Positions 33,792-35,094 of a stretch of DNA of 35,094 nt are shown piece by piece. Made by a program: the position numbers and the translations under genes. Position 1 is the stretch's first letter; every line of letters starts with the position of its first letter. This DNA is from an uncultured Gammaproteobacteria bacterium (GTDB taxonomy: Bacteria > Pseudomonadota > Gammaproteobacteria > Berkiellales > Berkiellaceae). The stretch spans positions 1-35,094 of the forward strand of contig CADEEZ010000021.1 of assembly GCA_902826485.1 (NCBI GenBank), in the 5' to 3' direction. The notes under the pieces were generated by a model. That model ran no database searches and had not been told where the DNA came from. It worked only from the letters and a program-made list of their open reading frames with translations.

Positions 33792-35094
33792 CTATTTTAT
33801 CACATTCAATCCCACAATTTGAAACTGCACACTTTCGTTGCCTTGGTAATGATTTAACCCCGCTTGAAAGGCGATTTCTACTCTTTCATTAGGGTAAACG
33901 GGCGAATCTGTCTCGGGTGATTTTTTATAGTTAAACCACACCATGGATGTTTTTTTCCCAAAGTTGTCTTGAATCATCACGCGCGCATGCAAACCTGATT
34001 TACCCAAATTTTGAATGGTGAGTACTTCCGCTTCTGCATAATATATCGGTATTTCAAATTCACGGCCAAAAGGCTCAAGTTTATATACCCCTTGCTTAAA
34101 ATGCGTTAACGTTAACTCATCAATGTTTATGACCCCATCTACGATGATTTTAGGGCCGACTTGAATATTTTGCTCAACAAGTTGTTTTGCAATGACTTGC
34201 TCAAATGAGACTTTAAATTCATCAAAATATTGCCGATATATCGTTAACCCAGCTGCCCCTTTGTGACCACCAAATGCCTTAACAAAATTAGGCGACTTAT
34301 CATAAACTTGTTGAAGGGCTTGTCTCAGGTGTAAGCCATCGATATTACGAGCCGATCCTGACAACAACTCAGGTTCATTTAATTTAGGGGTAAATAAAAT
34401 AGTGGGCCGACCATATAAATCTTTAATCCTAGACGCAGATATACCGTGCACCCCTGCATGACTATCGTCAATTAAAATACACAAACTTTTTTGTTTGAAA
34501 TGACTTTGTTTTAGTTCTGCTTCAGCCGTTTGTTGCGCTTGAAGGGTAATTTTTTGCTGTATTTTTTTTCTTTCTTCATTTTGACTCATCAAAGAATCAA
34601 GCCATTTACTCGCACTTTCATCTGTCTCTGCCAATAAAAAGCTGACTGAGCTCATTGCGGTATTTAATCGACCATCACTGTTTAATAAGGGGCCAATTTT
34701 AAACCCTAAATCGACAGCCATAAGCTTGCTCGACTCTATTTGAGGTAAAATAGCCCGCCAGCAAGGCCTTAAACCTTGCTCTATCAATTGCATGCCATAT
34801 TTTACGATAGCCCGATTATTCACGCTATTAGCCATCGACACACAATCTGCGACTGTGCCGCATGCCACAAAGTCTAATAATCCTGATAACGAAGCAATTG
34901 ATTTGTTTTGTAATAGTTCTAATTTTTTTCTTACACCCGTCATGAGTAACCAGGCAACCATACACCCGGCTATATAACTATCGGTATAATCACAATCTTG
35001 ACGAGTTGGGTTTAAAACAGCATAAGCTGATTTAGGGATGCCTTCTGTGGGGATTTCGTGATGATCTGTCACGATAACATCAATGTTTTCGGTC
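33792..35094 (-). CDS. recJ: Single-stranded-DNA exonuclease RecJ (5' end outside window)
   Basis: 5'-to-3' single-strand exonuclease used in recombination and mismatch repair. The frame is open to the window edge, so about the first 140 residues of a roughly 570-residue protein are missing. Visible parts: the DHH motif VTDHHEIP, the DHHA1 domain with the GGHKGAAGLTI motif, and the C-terminal OB-like domain ending GNESVQFQIVGLNVIK. The product begins at ...TENIDVIVTDHH in this window. The GTG at 35072 is an internal Val, not a start. Order recJ-prfB-lysS agrees with E. coli. Confidence 0.97.
   Translation of the reverse strand, partial: TENIDVIVTDHHEIPTEGIPKSAYAVLNPTRQDCDYTDSYIAGCMVAWLLMTGVRKKLELLQNKSIASLSGLLDFVACGTVADCVSMANSVNNRAIVKYGMQLIEQGLRPCWRAILPQIESSKLMAVDLGFKIGPLLNSDGRLNTAMSSVSFLLAETDESASKWLDSLMSQNEERKKIQQKITLQAQQTAEAELKQSHFKQKSLCILIDDSHAGVHGISASRIKDLYGRPTILFTPKLNEPELLSGSARNIDGLHLRQALQQVYDKSPNFVKAFGGHKGAAGLTIYRQYFDEFKVSFEQVIAKQLVEQNIQVGPKIIVDGVINIDELTLTHFKQGVYKLEPFGREFEIPIYYAEAEVLTIQNLGKSGLHARVMIQDNFGKKTSMVWFNYKKSPETDSPVYPNERVEIAFQAGLNHYQGNESVQFQIVGLNVIK

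Overview
The window is AT-rich and gene-dense, with the core gene content and order of a gammaproteobacterium of the Legionellales (Legionella/Coxiella) type: relA-mazG beside rlmD, lepA-lepB-DUF4845-rnc-era-recO-pdxJ-acpS, sdhE-ygfX near ygfZ, and recJ-prfB-lysS. Between these blocks lie genes expected of a host-associated bacterium: a large protein with a eukaryotic-type RasGEF (CDC25) domain, an ankyrin protein whose C-terminus carries two copies of a nuclear-localisation-like basic module, two related small secreted acidic proteins, and two orphan proteins. An intracellular, possibly intranuclear, relative such as Candidatus Berkiella would fit, but that placement is an inference from gene content only.

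Layout. 1-3780: ppc (minus) and a LOG-family gene (plus), divergent, framed by two inverted copies of a 34-bp palindromic element. 3780-6740: a short PhnA-domain gene, a small methyltransferase and the RasGEF protein. 6850-11235: minus-strand rlmD-relA-mazG with overlapping ends. 11300-14360: accessory stretch with a HEPN/MNT toxin-antitoxin pair, a secreted DUF192 protein, a palindromic element with a long near-perfect hairpin, the ankyrin/NLS protein and a small membrane-anchored or lipoprotein-like gene. 14420-18370: a periplasmic binding-protein-like gene overlapping a BarA/LetS hybrid kinase. 18345-20233: an orphan two-TM protein and an alpha/beta hydrolase. 20238-27410: minus-strand housekeeping run from rpoE to acpS, most junctions overlapping or a few bases apart. 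27580-30470: ygfX, sdhE and ygfZ, interrupted by the two secreted acidic genes. 30440-35094: an orphan basic protein, lysS, prfB with its programmed frameshift, and the 3' part of recJ, cut by the window edge.

How the genes work together. relA (ppGpp synthesis) and the BarA/LetS kinase are the two inputs that, in Legionella and Coxiella, control the switch between replicative and transmissive phases. The candidate effectors (RasGEF, ankyrin/NLS) are the type of gene this switch controls, although no direct regulatory link is visible here. The rest is central metabolism (ppc), translation (lysS, prfB, lepA, rlmD, era, rnc), protein export (lepB) and cofactor or lipid supply (pdxJ, acpS, ygfZ, sdhE).

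No rRNA, tRNA, CRISPR array, transposase or prophage gene was recognised. No gene-free stretch exceeds 300 bases; the longest (28514-28773) holds an inverted repeat and the leader of the secreted repeat protein. Bases 1-115 show nothing I can name.
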